DNA of 54,498 nt, from positions 1 through 54,498 of the forward strand of contig VGYZ01000017.1 in assembly GCA_016872795.1 (NCBI GenBank), written 5' to 3'. This document shows positions 24,890 to 33,663 of this stretch, piece after piece. Source of the DNA: Planctomycetota bacterium. Lineage in GTDB: Bacteria; Planctomycetota; UBA1135; GCA-002686595. Numbering within the stretch: the stretch's first letter is position 1; each line of letters opens with the position of its first letter. A program made the translations under genes and the position numbers. The notes under the pieces were generated by a model. The model did no database searches. It was given only the letters and a program-made list of their open reading frames with translations, and was not told the DNA's origin.

Positions 24890-26735
24890 GGTTGCCTCGG
24901 TTGAAGCTGCTGCGGAGCTGTTGCTCGAGCTCGAGCAGCTGTTCTCTGGGGACGGCGACTCCGGCGCTCAGGTCGCGCAGGATCTGTTCCTGCTGGATGC
25001 GCAGGCACATCGCGTAGATGGTCTCGCTCTCCTCGTTGAAGAGCGCTTGAGCGCTGTCGGCGTTCGAGCCATGGGCCACGAGCGTCGAGACTTGGGCGCG
25101 CGCGGAGTGCTCGCCGAGCGCGTTGAACACATCCTCGAGCGCGAATGTACCGAGCGTGCGCGCGTGCAATTCCGCGAGCACCTCGAGGATGCGCTTGAGC
25201 TCCGGGTCCGCGGCCCAATCCACATAGGCGTGGCAGTCCTTGGCGAGCGTCGGCTCGATCAGCGCGGCTGCGGCCAGGCCGCGCAAGGCCTTCGCTAGCC
25301 GCACTTCGTTCGCGCTCGGCTTGACGGCCGCAGGCAACGGGGCCGTCGCGTTGGCGCCCGTTGCAGCGTCCGACGCCGACTCCACGCGCGAGCCTTGGGC
25401 TCGCGCCTGCTGCTCGCGCCGCGCGCGTTCCGCCGCGGCGCGTCGCTCGGGCAAGCTCTCGAACTGCGCGCGCACGCTCTCGACGGGCACCTGCAGCTCG
25501 GTCGCGAGGCGCTGCATGAGGTCGTCGCGGGCGATCGGCCGAGCGAGCTTCCCGACGAGCGAGAGCACGCTGTCGAGCGCCCTGTAGCGCTCGTCGCCTT
25601 GGCACGCGCTCACCCACGCGAGCAGGAAGTCGAACCACGGCGTCGCCACGGCCAGCGCGGCCTCGATCGGTGCCACGCCATCGCGCACGAGCACATCGCA
25701 CGGGTCCTCGTTGCCCCTGATGCGCACCACATCGATCGCGACATCGAGCGACAGCAAGCCGCCGAGCGCGCGCACGGTCGCCTTGCGTCCGGCCTCGTCG
25801 CCATCGAACAGGAGGCTGATGCGCCGCGCACCCGAACGCCGCACGAGCGCCGCGTGGAACTCGGTGGTCGCGGTGCCGAGCACGGCGACGACGGTTCGCA
25901 GGCCCACTTGGTGAGCGGCCATCACATCGGTGTAGCCCTCGACGACGATCAGGTGCCCGCTGCGCCGCACATGCTCGAGCGCGTGGTTGAGCGCGTAGAA
26001 CACATGGCCCTTGTGGAACACCGGCGTCTCCGGCGTGTTGACATACTTGGGGCCGGCCGCATCGTCATCGGACAGGCGTCGCGCGCCGAAGCCGAGCGTG
26101 CGGCCCTTGTCGTCGCGCACCGGGAACATCACGCGGCCGCGGAAGAAGTCGTAGGGGCCGCGCTCGTTGACGCGCGCGAGCCCGAGCTCGACGAGACGCT
26201 CGACCGGAATGTTGGCGCGCGATGTGGCTTCGACGAGCGCGCGGCCCGAGGGCGGCGAGAAGCCGATACCAAAGGCGCTGAGCGTCTCGTCGCGCAGCCC
26301 GCGCTTGCGCAGGTAGGCGAGCGCCTCCGCGCCTTCGGGACGCCGCAGGAACTGCGCGTAGAACTGCTCGGCGCGCGCCAGCACCTCGAAGCGCGGCTCG
26401 GACTCCTCGCGCCGCCGCTGCTCGTCCCGGCGCTCGGGCAGTCGGACGCCGCAGCGCGCCGCCAGAGTCGCGAGCGCGTCGGCGAAGTCCACATTGTCGT
26501 GGCGCTTGATGAACTCGATCACATCACCGCCGGTACCGCAGGCGCCGTAGCAGTGCCAAGTCCCCCGCCGGGGGTCGACCTTGAACGACGGTGACTTTTC
26601 CTGGTGGAACGGACAACAGGCCTGCCACAGCGCGCCGGCCCGCTTGAGCTCGGGCACGCGCTCGCGCACGACCTCCTCGATCGGGCTGCGGAGCTTGATC
26701 TCCTGTTTGGCGTTCTCGTAATCGGTGAGCGACAC
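24882..26735 (-). CDS. dnaG: DNA primase DnaG
   Basis: 617 residues from GTG 26735 ([19 protein letters not shown]). The frame stays open to ATG 26858, but that extra stretch is not DnaG-like. The N-terminal zinc domain has C-P-F-H and then W-H-C-Y-G-A-C-G. The second pair is spaced C-x3-C rather than the usual C-x2-C. The TOPRIM core shows V-V-E-G-Y-T-D (catalytic Glu), then [10 protein letters not shown] helical C-terminal domain should contact the replicative helicase. DnaG makes RNA primers at the replication fork. The stop overlaps rpoD by 8 bp. Confidence 0.96.
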   Translation of the reverse strand: MSLTDYENAKQEIKLRSPIEEVVRERVPELKRAGALWQACCPFHQEKSPSFKVDPRRGTWHCYGACGTGGDVIEFIKRHDNVDFADALATLAARCGVRLPERRDEQRRREESEPRFEVLARAEQFYAQFLRRPEGAEALAYLRKRGLRDETLSAFGIGFSPPSGRALVEATSRANIPVERLVELGLARVNERGPYDFFRGRVMFPVRDDKGRTLGFGARRLSDDDAAGPKYVNTPETPVFHKGHVFYALNHALEHVRRSGHLIVVEGYTDVMAAHQVGLRTVVAVLGTATTEFHAALVRRSGARRISLLFDGDEAGRKATVRALGGLLSLDVAIDVVRIRGNEDPCDVLVRDGVAPIEAALAVATPWFDFLLAWVSACQGDERYRALDSVLSLVGKLARPIARDDLMQRLATELQVPVESVRAQFESLPERRAAAERARREQQARAQGSRVESASDAATGANATAPLPAAVKPSANEVRLAKALRGLAAAALIEPTLAKDCHAYVDWAADPELKRILEVLAELHARTLGTFALEDVFNALGEHSARAQVSTLVAHGSNADSAQALFNEESETIYAMCLRIQQEQILRDLSAGVAVPREQLLELEQQLRSSFNRGNHV

Positions 26736-27473
26736 GGCGGACGACACGGACCGCCGGAGGCAGCCCGCGTGAGAGGGGGTGTGGATCAGGGCCGGTGTGC
26801 CGGCCAGCAAGGGTTGGTGGTCTGGGTACGGGGCCGCGGCGGCGCGTTCCGGCGACACTCGCCCCCCCCGGTCAGGAGGACCGTGGGAGGCGTGCGCCGG
26901 ACACCACCGGGGAATTCGCTAGGGAATGCTACTCCTGCCGCGTGCCGCAGGTCGAAAGTCCGAACGGCGGGGGCGCGAGCGGGGCAAGGAATCGTGACGC
27001 CGCGTCCAGAAGTGCCCAACCCGCCTCGTCGGAGCGGCAAAATCTTCCACGGCGCGGCCACCACGGAGGCCCCTCTCAGGCCACGGGAGGCCGAACGGGC
27101 GGGGCGGGGCAAGACAACGCTTCGCATGGGGTCAGTGAGGCGTGCCGTTCGGGACCGAAACGGCCGCCGAGGGTCGAGACGGGCCCGAACACGCGCCACG
27201 CCGAGAGCCCGGAGCTGGAAGGAGAACCGTTCCAGTCGGCGCACTCGAGCGGGTAAACGCGCAGGGAGAGGCTCCACGCACGGCGACCGCGGCCGACGGG
27301 GAGTCAGCGCGGAAGCGTACGGGAACCCGCGTTCAGGTGCTCGGATGGGATGGACAGCGGCTGCGAAGGTCGGCGCCGGTCGAAGCCGGACGGCGAAGCG
27401 TGGAGTCAGCCGGATCCCGAAATCCGAGGCTGGGACATATAGCCCCCGGGGTGCAGACCGACAAGCAAAAAAG
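26736..27473. other. Gene-free region between dnaG and ksgA
   Basis: 738 bp with no convincing coding frame. Frames that stay open on either strand are Arg/Pro/Gly-rich and lack motifs or ribosome binding sites. A run of eight C is at about 26872-26879. The plus strand carries GGTCGAAAGTCCGAACGG near 26950, superficially like the RNase P GAAAGTCCG box, but the partner segments were not found. The dnaG operon promoter and leader should lie here on the minus strand. Confidence 0.5.
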
Positions 27474-27492
27474 TCAAGGGTCTTCCGCCCTT
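27467..27492 (-). terminator. Intrinsic terminator overlapping the ksgA stop codon
   Basis: On the minus strand AAGGG-CGGAAGA-CCCTT forms a 5-bp stem, followed after three bases by six T (27467-27472). The stop codon TGA (27474-27476) lies between the stem and the T tract and shares one base with the right arm. The stem is short, so its strength is uncertain, but a T run is rare in this GC-rich sequence. Confidence 0.45.
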
Positions 27493-28358
27493 TGGCGCAG
27501 CAGCTCGAGCCACGGGCCGTGCCCCACGTCCTCGGGCCGCAGCAACGGGTCGAGCCCGAGCCGGGCGCAGGCCGCCTCGGCGGCGGCACCGTCGCCGAAA
27601 AACTCGGTGAGGCGGTTGCGAATCGTCTTGCGGCGCTGGGAAAAGAGCGTGTCGAGCAGCGGGTCGAGGGCCGCGAGCTCGCCGGCGCCGGGCCGCTCGG
27701 GGCGCAGCTCGAGTCGCAGGAGCGAAGTGTCGACCTGCGGGCGCGGCCAGAACAGCTGCGGCCCGAGGTCGCGGCGGTGCTCGATCGCGTACACCGCCTG
27801 CAGGCGCGCACTGATCGCGCCGTAGGTCTTGGAACCCGGCTCCGCCGCGAGCCGCAGGGCCAGATCCTTCTGCAGCAGCACGGTCGCGGAGCGCGGCGGG
27901 TTCGGGAGGCGCGCGAGCGCCGCGAGAATCGGCGTGCCCGCCGAGTACGGCAGGTTCGAGACGAGCTTCCAGTCGCGGTGCGCGGGCAACGCCGAGAGCA
28001 GCTCGGGCGCGAGCGCGTGCTTGCCCTCGAGCGCGTCGCGCACGATCCACTGCACGCGCTCGGGGCCGAGAAACTCGCGCGCGAACTCCGCCAACCGTTC
28101 GTCGATCTCGACCGCGAGCACGCGCGCGCCGGCAGCAAGGAGCTGCGCCGTGAGCACGCCGGCGCCGGGCCCGATCTCGAGCACGAAGTCCCCCGCTTCG
28201 ACGCGCGCCTCGCGCACGATCGCGCGCAGCATGTTCTCGTCGACGAGGAAGTTCTGACCGAGCGCGCGCGACGGCTCGAAGCCCGCCGACTCGAGCGCGG
28301 CCTTGATCTCGCTCCAGCGCGCGCGGCGTGGTGCCTCGTACTCGCCCTCGCCGCTCAC
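27474..28358 (-). CDS. ksgA: 16S rRNA dimethyladenosine transferase KsgA
   Basis: 294 residues. It dimethylates two adjacent adenines in helix 45 of 16S rRNA late in 30S assembly. Motifs in order: L-G-Q-N-F-L-V-D near residue 33, SAM-binding E-I-G-P-G-A-G-V-L-T, acidic A-V-E-I-D-E, and the catalytic S-N-L-P-Y-S. The C-terminal helical domain carries the R-K-T-I-R-N segment (SQRRKTIRNRL). The N-terminus has an extra ~20 polar residues. ATG 28358 overlaps the upstream SUMF1-like gene stop (ATGA). It is unusual that the essentially cytoplasmic KsgA is coupled to genes for exported lipoproteins. Confidence 0.96.
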   Translation of the reverse strand: MSGEGEYEAPRRARWSEIKAALESAGFEPSRALGQNFLVDENMLRAIVREARVEAGDFVLEIGPGAGVLTAQLLAAGARVLAVEIDERLAEFAREFLGPERVQWIVRDALEGKHALAPELLSALPAHRDWKLVSNLPYSAGTPILAALARLPNPPRSATVLLQKDLALRLAAEPGSKTYGAISARLQAVYAIEHRRDLGPQLFWPRPQVDTSLLRLELRPERPGAGELAALDPLLDTLFSQRRKTIRNRLTEFFGDGAAAEAACARLGLDPLLRPEDVGHGPWLELLRQRAEDP

Positions 28359-29344
28359 CGCGAAGCTCCCGCGAGCAACAGCTCGAGCGCCGGCGACGCA
28401 CCCGGGCGTCGCGCCAGTTCCTCGAGCAAGCCGCGCGCCGGCACACCCCAGCGATGGCCGAGCGCCTCGTAACGCCGCGCACGCGCGCGCTCGGGTCGCT
28501 CGAGCGGAAGCTGCGCGAGCAAGTACTCCGCGGCGCTCGCCACGCAGCGCAAGCCCACATCGTCGGCGCGACTCTCGCGCGAGCGCGCGCGCGCGAGGAT
28601 CTCGCTCTGGCCCTCGATGAGCCGCGGGTCGATCACCGGCCGCGCGCGGTTGTGGAAGCTGCCGCCGAGCACCGAGACGCGCTCGTCACTGGCGAGCATG
28701 TCGCGCTCCGGCGCGAGATCCGCGCACCATTCCGCGGCGTTGCCGAGCAGGTCGTACACGCGCTGCGGCGAGCGGCCAGCCTCGAAGGTTCCGACCGCGA
28801 CCGGTCGGCCGAGCCCGAGCTCGAGCGTGTTGGCCACGCTGCGCTGCGCCGTGGCGCCCCAGGGAAACGGCAGAACCTGCGGGCCGCAGGCCACGAAGAT
28901 CCACTCGCTCGCGCGCGGCAGCCGCATGCCGACCGCGCGCGCGAAGGCCTCGGCCTCGGGCTGCGTCATGAAGCTCGCCGGCCATTCGCCGGAGTCCGCG
29001 CTCCACTCGGCGGTGTACGCGAGAAGCTCGGGGGCGACCGCGGAGCCTAGCGAGCGCTGGTGCACGAGCCACTCCGCGCGCGTGACCTCGAACGAGTCGA
29101 CGAGCAGCGGCTCGCGCACCTCGAAAGTCACGACTCCGAGCCCCGCGAGCGAGAACGACAGCTGTCCGGCGGGGACGAAGGCGAGGCGCTCGAGCCGATC
29201 GAGCGTCGGCTCGTTCTCGTTCGTGTCCGTGCAACCGGCGCACGAAAGCGCAAGGAGCAGCGCCAGCCCGAGGGCTCGCGCTGCTCCGCGCTGGCGCGAT
29301 CGCCCGCGACTACTGCTTCGTGCCGCTGCCGGCGTTGTCCGCAT
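28355..29344 (-). CDS. SUMF1/FGE-sulfatase-domain lipoprotein
   Basis: 329 residues. An Arg-rich start followed by a hydrophobic core and a lipobox (LLLALSCAGC) predicts a lipoprotein. The SUMF1 fold is visible: F-V-P-A-G near the start, D-S-F-E-V-T-R-A-E-W, M-R-L-P-R-A-S-E-W-I, V-Y-D-L-L-G-N-A-A-E-W-C, V-L-G-G-S-F and V-G-L-R-C-V. The paired active-site cysteines that bind copper in true formylglycine-generating enzymes are not evident, so binding rather than sulfatase activation is likely. The last ~60 residues are helical. The gene is between the OmpA-family gene (35-bp overlap) and ksgA (4-bp overlap). Confidence 0.8.
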   Translation of the reverse strand: MRTTPAAARSSSRGRSRQRGAARALGLALLLALSCAGCTDTNENEPTLDRLERLAFVPAGQLSFSLAGLGVVTFEVREPLLVDSFEVTRAEWLVHQRSLGSAVAPELLAYTAEWSADSGEWPASFMTQPEAEAFARAVGMRLPRASEWIFVACGPQVLPFPWGATAQRSVANTLELGLGRPVAVGTFEAGRSPQRVYDLLGNAAEWCADLAPERDMLASDERVSVLGGSFHNRARPVIDPRLIEGQSEILARARSRESRADDVGLRCVASAAEYLLAQLPLERPERARARRYEALGHRWGVPARGLLEELARRPGASPALELLLAGASR

Positions 29345-30047
29345 CAGTCACGAAGATATCGACGCGACGGTTCTTCTGCATGTTCTCGGCGCTGTCGTTG
29401 GGGACGACGGGCTCCGACGAGCCAAAGCCCATCACGACCACGCCCTTCCCCTCGAGCTTGCCGCTGCTGTCGAGGAACGCCGCCACGGAGACGGCGCGGT
29501 CGGCCGAGAGCTGCAGGTTGCCGTGCGGGTACTTGGCCTTGGTCTCGGGCTTGGTGATCGGCGTCGAGTCCGTGTGGCCGCGCACATAGATCTTGCCGTA
29601 GGGACGACTCTTGATGTCCTCGCGGATCTCGCCGAGGACCTTCTTGCCGTCCTCGGAGACCTCGGCCGAGCCGAGACCGAACACGATCGAGTCCTTCATG
29701 CGGTAGACATAGCCGCCGTCGACGGCGAACTTGGTGACATCGCCGGGGTTGCCGCCGATCTCGGCCAAGACCTTGCGCAGGTTCTGGAGGCGCGCGTCGA
29801 CGGCCTCGGCGGAGAAGCCGGCCTCGGCGAGGCTCTTCTCGCTGGCGTCGAGCTGCGCGCGCAGGCGGCGGTTCTCGTCCTCGAGATCGGAGATGCGGCG
29901 TTCCGCCTCGATCGTCTTGGACTGGTAGTGCTTGGCGGTGAGCTGCGTGTCGTCGTAGCGCTCCTGCGCGACGCACGAGGCGAGCGACAGGAGCGCGGTG
30001 GCAAACAGCGCGCTCGTCTGGAACGAGGTGACAGAGGTGAGCTTCAT
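29310..30047 (-). CDS. OmpA-family peptidoglycan-binding lipoprotein
   Basis: 245 residues from ATG 30047. The lipobox L-L-S-L-A-S-C gives a mature N-terminal Cys. A coiled coil follows (KTIEAERRISDLEDENRRLRAQL), then the OmpA/MotB C-terminal domain. That domain has Y-V-R-G-H-T-D-S-T-P, L-S-A-D-R-A-V-S-V-A-A-F-L, G-F-G-S-S-E-P-V and N-R-R-V-D-I, the Asp and Arg that hold diaminopimelate-type peptidoglycan. It likely tethers an outer membrane or envelope layer to the wall. A wall-binding domain fits a lineage with thin peptidoglycan. It is first of the OmpA-SUMF1-ksgA run. Confidence 0.92.
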   Translation of the reverse strand: MKLTSVTSFQTSALFATALLSLASCVAQERYDDTQLTAKHYQSKTIEAERRISDLEDENRRLRAQLDASEKSLAEAGFSAEAVDARLQNLRKVLAEIGGNPGDVTKFAVDGGYVYRMKDSIVFGLGSAEVSEDGKKVLGEIREDIKSRPYGKIYVRGHTDSTPITKPETKAKYPHGNLQLSADRAVSVAAFLDSSGKLEGKGVVVMGFGSSEPVVPNDSAENMQKNRRVDIFVTDADNAGSGTKQ

Positions 30048-30233
30048 CGGCGTGGTGATCCCGTTCGCGGCGATGCGGGGCGCGCCACCGTCGCCGCTCC
30101 CTGCCCGAGGTCGGGCACGCGAAAAGGAGCGAGGTGCGGTGCGCGTGCGGATCGCGCGGCCCGCGCGGACGCGGGCCAAGGCGGGTCGCAGACTAGCGGC
30201 CGCAAAAGCAATTTCGAAGCATGTGCTGGGCGC

Positions 30234-30281
30234 AAAAAAACCGCGCCCCGCGTTCCTCGGCGGGGGCCGGGAGCGCGGGGC
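30234..30281 (-). terminator. Intrinsic terminator after the membrane-anchored HTH gene
   Basis: In the minus direction GCCCCGCG (complement of 30274-30281) pairs perfectly with CGCGGGGC (complement of 30245-30252) around a 21-nt loop. Four G/C bases follow, then seven T (30234-30240). It lies about 50 bp past the stop at 30330. This is the best canonical terminator in the window. Confidence 0.8.
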
Positions 30282-30329
30282 ACGCGAGCGAGAGGACTGA
30301 GCGCCGCCGCGAAGGGGCGAGCGGTCGGG

Positions 30330-30827
30330 TTACTTGAACCAGCTCGAGACGGTCTTCGAGAAGGCGTTGGGATAGCCCGACTGGAGCGAGAGCGCCAGCG
30401 GCACGGTAGCGAGCAACACCGCCGCCGTAGCGCACATCAGCGCGATCGCGAGGCCGCCCTCGAAGGGCTCCTTCTCCTCGCGCACGGGCACATACTCCTG
30501 CGCCTCCTCGGCCTCTTCCTCGGCGACCTCGACCACCTCTTCCTCGAGGATCGTGTCCGCTTCCGTGATCTCCTCGGTCGCCATGCCGGCGTCGAGCTCC
30601 GTGTCGTCCTCGAAGACGATCTCCTCGGTGGCCTGCCCGATGTCGACCACCTCCCCGCCCTGCAGCGTGGAGCGCAGGGTCTCGACATCGGTCTTGCGCA
30701 GCTTGACGACCTCGCCCTCGCGAATGGCGCGGATCTCGCCCTCGCTGACGAGGCGCTTGAGCTCCTCTTCCTTGAGGCGCAGCTCGCGCAGGGCTTCGTC
30801 GAAGCTGTAGAACTCCTTCTCGGCCAC
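30330..30827 (-). CDS. Excisionase-type HTH protein with acidic linker and C-terminal membrane anchor
   Basis: 165 residues from GTG 30827, with a good TAGGAGAA ribosome binding site 5 bp before it. Residues 1-55 form a winged-HTH of the MerR/excisionase type (S-F-D-E-A-L-R-E-L-R-L-K-E-E-E-L-K-R-L-V). Residues ~55-120 are strongly acidic, with T-E-E-I motifs repeated (ATEEIVFEDD, ATEEITEAD) and a run of Val/Glu. A membrane segment at ~125-147 ends near the C-terminus. The topology puts DNA-binding and linker in the cytoplasm, so it may tether DNA or another protein to the membrane. The function is unknown. It has its own terminator. Confidence 0.85.
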   Translation of the reverse strand: MAEKEFYSFDEALRELRLKEEELKRLVSEGEIRAIREGEVVKLRKTDVETLRSTLQGGEVVDIGQATEEIVFEDDTELDAGMATEEITEADTILEEEVVEVAEEEAEEAQEYVPVREEKEPFEGGLAIALMCATAAVLLATVPLALSLQSGYPNAFSKTVSSWFK

Positions 30828-30934
30828 GGGATTCTCCTATAAGTCTCGGTTCTAGCGGGTTTCTGGGGGGTGGGACGGGGTTCCGCGCGGGGCGCGGGGC
30901 CCGGATCGGAGGGGGCGACCCTGCGGGTGCGGGC

Positions 30935-31381
30935 CTATTGGCCGCGCGGCTTCTCCGCGGGCAGGCTGAGCAGCCCCTTCTCGGCGAAGAGCTTCTCCAA
31001 CTCGCCGTAGGGGTACTCGCTCTTGTCGTTGTAGCCGTTGAGCTCCATGTCGAGCTCGATGCGGCGCGCGCCGACCAAGCGCACGCCCTGGTACGAACCG
31101 GTCGAGGCCGCCGCGTAGACCGCGAGGCGCATCTTCTCGGTATCGACGAGGTACAGCACCGAAGCGCCCGTGATGTCGGTGCCCGTCACGGCCACCATGC
31201 GCCCGTTGGAGTCGGCCGTGCCGCCGTTGTTGAGCACCATCGGCATGGACTGGGTCGTCGGCGGGGCTTGGGGCGTCGAACTGCTCGACCAGCCCACGGC
31301 CGCCAGCCCGAGCGCGAGCGCGGCGAGCACGGTGAGCGGAGAGGGCGGCGTGCACAGCCAGTGGGACAGGGGTCGGTTCAT
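30935..31381 (-). CDS. Small exported or membrane-anchored protein of unknown function
   Basis: 148 residues from ATG 31381. A hydrophobic segment at residues ~16-32 (LTVLAALALGLAAVG) could be a signal peptide or anchor. A Ser/Thr/Pro spacer follows. The folded part (~50-135) is compact and beta-rich with a Y-L-V-D-T-E-K-M-R-L-A-V-Y pattern, then R-I-E-L-D-M-E-L-N-G-Y-N-D and a final helix. I do not recognise the family. It precedes the HTH gene by about 107 bp on the same strand and may be cotranscribed. Confidence 0.65.
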   Translation of the reverse strand: MNRPLSHWLCTPPSPLTVLAALALGLAAVGWSSSSTPQAPPTTQSMPMVLNNGGTADSNGRMVAVTGTDITGASVLYLVDTEKMRLAVYAAASTGSYQGVRLVGARRIELDMELNGYNDKSEYPYGELEKLFAEKGLLSLPAEKPRGQ

Positions 31382-31467
31382 GGGAGCGGGGTGGCAACGG
31401 ACGCGCCGTGGACCACCCTCTAGGTCGGCCGCGCAGGATAGTTCCCCTCCTGCCCGACGAAAAGGGC

Positions 31468-32433
31468 TCACCAGCGGGAGAGTTCCCCGGTGACCTCCTC
31501 GACGAGGTCCTTGAGCGTCACCCACCCCGCCGGCTTCTCCGGAGAGCCCACCAGCGCGGCGCGCTGGCCGCTCTGGCGCAGCCGCGAGAGGGCTCGGTCG
31601 AGCGGGGTGGCCGGGTCGAGGGCGATCAGGGGCCGGACCAGACCCGCGAGCGGGGTTTCCGGCGGCTCGCGCAGGAACTCGAGCTGGTGCAGGTAGCCGG
31701 CCACATGGCCGCGGCCGTCGATCACCGGCAGTCGCGAGTAGGCCGTGGTCGAGAACTGCTCGAAGGCCCCCTCGCGGCCGCGATCGAGCCGCAGGGTCTC
31801 GACCTTGCGCCACGGCACCATCACGAACTCGACCTGTCGCGCCCGCAGGTCGAGGGTGTTGAGGGCCAGTCGCTCGATTTCCGGCAGCCCGTGGCCGCCG
31901 CGCTCGCGCAAGAGCTCGAACACGCGCTCGCGCGCGTGCACATAGCGGAAGCCGTCAGACCGGCCGCCGAGCAGCGCGCTGATGGCGCCGGAAATGCACG
32001 CCAAGGGCCACGCCAAGGGGCTCACGACGACGCGCACGAACGCCAGCACGGGGGCCGCGATGCGCAGCAGGTGGTGCGGTCGACGCCGCGCCAGATCCTT
32101 GGGGAAGAGCTCCCCGAACAGCACCAGCACCGGAGTGAGCAGGGTGGCGGTGAGCAGCTCGTGCCACGCAACCGGAATCGACAGGCGCTCGAGCAGCCCG
32201 TCGACGGCCACGGCCGAGAGCTGGTTCACGAGCGTGTTGCCGACGAGGAGCGAGCTGAGCAGCAGGCTCTCGTTGCGCACCAGACGATGGCTGAGCACCT
32301 GCAGCCCTCCGCCGCGCAGGGCCTCGGCCGCGACGCGCGTGCGGCTCGAGCGGTAGAAGGCGACTTCCGAGCCGGAGAGGATCGCCGACAGCGCGAGACA
32401 GCCCGCGAGCACGAGGAGCCAAGCGCCGCTCAC
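31468..32433 (-). CDS. CorC/HlyC-family membrane protein, second copy (DUF21 plus CBS-like region)
   Basis: 321 residues from GTG 32433, set by a GTGA overlap with the upstream paralogue. The DUF21 domain shows three to four membrane helices (L-L-V-L-A-G-C-L-A-L-S-A-I-L-S-G-S-E-V-A-F-Y, V-L-F-G-E-L-F-P-K-D). The second half has E-F-V-M-V-P-W-R-K and Y-S-R-L-P-V, weak CBS signatures. It lacks the C-terminal CorC_HlyC domain of its neighbour. The family is implicated in Mg2+/cation efflux or transporter regulation. It is last in the motor operon. Confidence 0.85.
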   Translation of the reverse strand: MSGAWLLVLAGCLALSAILSGSEVAFYRSSRTRVAAEALRGGGLQVLSHRLVRNESLLLSSLLVGNTLVNQLSAVAVDGLLERLSIPVAWHELLTATLLTPVLVLFGELFPKDLARRRPHHLLRIAAPVLAFVRVVVSPLAWPLACISGAISALLGGRSDGFRYVHARERVFELLRERGGHGLPEIERLALNTLDLRARQVEFVMVPWRKVETLRLDRGREGAFEQFSTTAYSRLPVIDGRGHVAGYLHQLEFLREPPETPLAGLVRPLIALDPATPLDRALSRLRQSGQRAALVGSPEKPAGWVTLKDLVEEVTGELSRW

Positions 32434-33659
32434 GCTCGCTCCTCCCGCGCGCCGAGGTCGAGCGCGCGCACGCCGACGCGCTCGATGCGCCGCCGCTTCA
32501 TGCGCAGCACGCAGAACTCGAGCGGACCGGATGCGCACCGATCCCCCACCTTGGGAATCCGGCCGAGCAGCGCCGTCACGAAGCCGCTCAGGGTCTCGAA
32601 CTCGCGCGGCACGACGGCCTGACCGAAGCGCTCGTTCCAGTCGCGAATGGAGAGCGCGCCATCGACTTCGAAGCTGCCGTCGAGCTGCTCGACCACCGGC
32701 TGGTAGGCGGCTTCACCCTCGACGCGCAAGTCGCCGACCACTTCCTCGAAGATCGTCTCGACGCTGACGACGCCCGCCGTGCCGCCCCATTCGTCGATCA
32801 CCACTCCCTCGGCGACCTGCTGGTCGCGCAGCAAGCGCAGTGCCGACACCGCGAACGCCACCTCGGGCACGAACACGCAGGGCTCGAGCATCTCGCGCAC
32901 GGGACGCGTTGCATGCACGGCGAGGTTGCGCGTGCGCACGCGGCCGATGATCGCATCGGGCCGACCGTCGACGACCAGCACCCACGGCGTCTTCGTGTCG
33001 AGCGCGCGACGCGCGACCTCGGCGCGACCTTCCTCGGAGACATCGAGCACGATCAAGTCGACGCGCGGCGTCATGACTTCCCGCACGCGCATGTCCTCGA
33101 GTCGCACGATCGCCGTCAAGAAGCGCGCCTCATCGCCGAGCAAGTGCCCCTGCTCCGCGGCCTGCCGCAGCGCGTCGGAAATCGCGCCCGACGACAGACC
33201 CTGCTCCCGCTCGCCCAAGCGACCGAGCACGCGGTACATCGGGATCAGCGCGAGTTCGAGCATGCGCGCGAGCGGCGAAGTGACCACGACGATCGCGGTG
33301 AGCAGCGGAGCAGCGATGCGCGCGAGCGGCTCGGGCGAGCGACGCGCGAGGTTCTTCGGCAGCACCTCTCCGAACACGACGACGAGTGCGAGCGCGATCA
33401 GGCCGTCGATCCACGCATTGATCCCGACGGGATCCTCCACAGCGCTGGCCGAATAGGCGAAGAACAGCGTGTTCACGGCGATGTTCGCAATCAACACCGC
33501 GCTCAGGAGCTGCTGCGGACGCGCGAGCAGCGCCTGCGCGCGCGGCCCGGCGCGACGCGCCTGCTCGTCATCGAGACTGAGCAGCGCCGTCTCCGACCCG
33601 CTGATCAGCGCCGAGAGGCCGAGCAGCACGCACTTCAAGACGATCGCCATGGACTCCAT
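32430..33659 (-). CDS. CorC/HlyC-family membrane protein, first copy (DUF21-CBS-CorC_HlyC)
   Basis: 409 residues from ATG 33659 (an in-frame ATG at 33650 is possible). DUF21 has the S-G-S-E-T-A-L start and V-F-G-E-V-L-P-K-N-L-A-R-R motif. Two CBS units follow (R-E-V-M-T-P-R-V-D and G-V-V-I-D-E-W-G-G-T-A-G-V-V). A C-terminal CorC_HlyC domain has the strand-rich pattern F-E-V-D-G-A-L-S-I-R-D and C-V-L-R-M-K-R-R-R-I. Members are inner-membrane proteins linked to Mg2+/Co2+ transport. It follows the kinase gene by 4 bp and overlaps its paralogue. Confidence 0.92.
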   Translation of the reverse strand: MESMAIVLKCVLLGLSALISGSETALLSLDDEQARRAGPRAQALLARPQQLLSAVLIANIAVNTLFFAYSASAVEDPVGINAWIDGLIALALVVVFGEVLPKNLARRSPEPLARIAAPLLTAIVVVTSPLARMLELALIPMYRVLGRLGEREQGLSSGAISDALRQAAEQGHLLGDEARFLTAIVRLEDMRVREVMTPRVDLIVLDVSEEGRAEVARRALDTKTPWVLVVDGRPDAIIGRVRTRNLAVHATRPVREMLEPCVFVPEVAFAVSALRLLRDQQVAEGVVIDEWGGTAGVVSVETIFEEVVGDLRVEGEAAYQPVVEQLDGSFEVDGALSIRDWNERFGQAVVPREFETLSGFVTALLGRIPKVGDRCASGPLEFCVLRMKRRRIERVGVRALDLGAREERA

Positions 33660-33663
33660 GGCC

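Noticed and set aside
26940..26980. Possible RNase P RNA because of GGTCGAAAGTCCGAACGG
   Set aside because: The conserved 5' GAGGAAAGTCC box, the ACAGAA partner and the P4 pairing are missing on both strands.
27467..27476. T6 tract at the ksgA stop as a programmed frameshift site
   Set aside because: The T run follows the stop codon rather than preceding it. A terminator hairpin explains it better.
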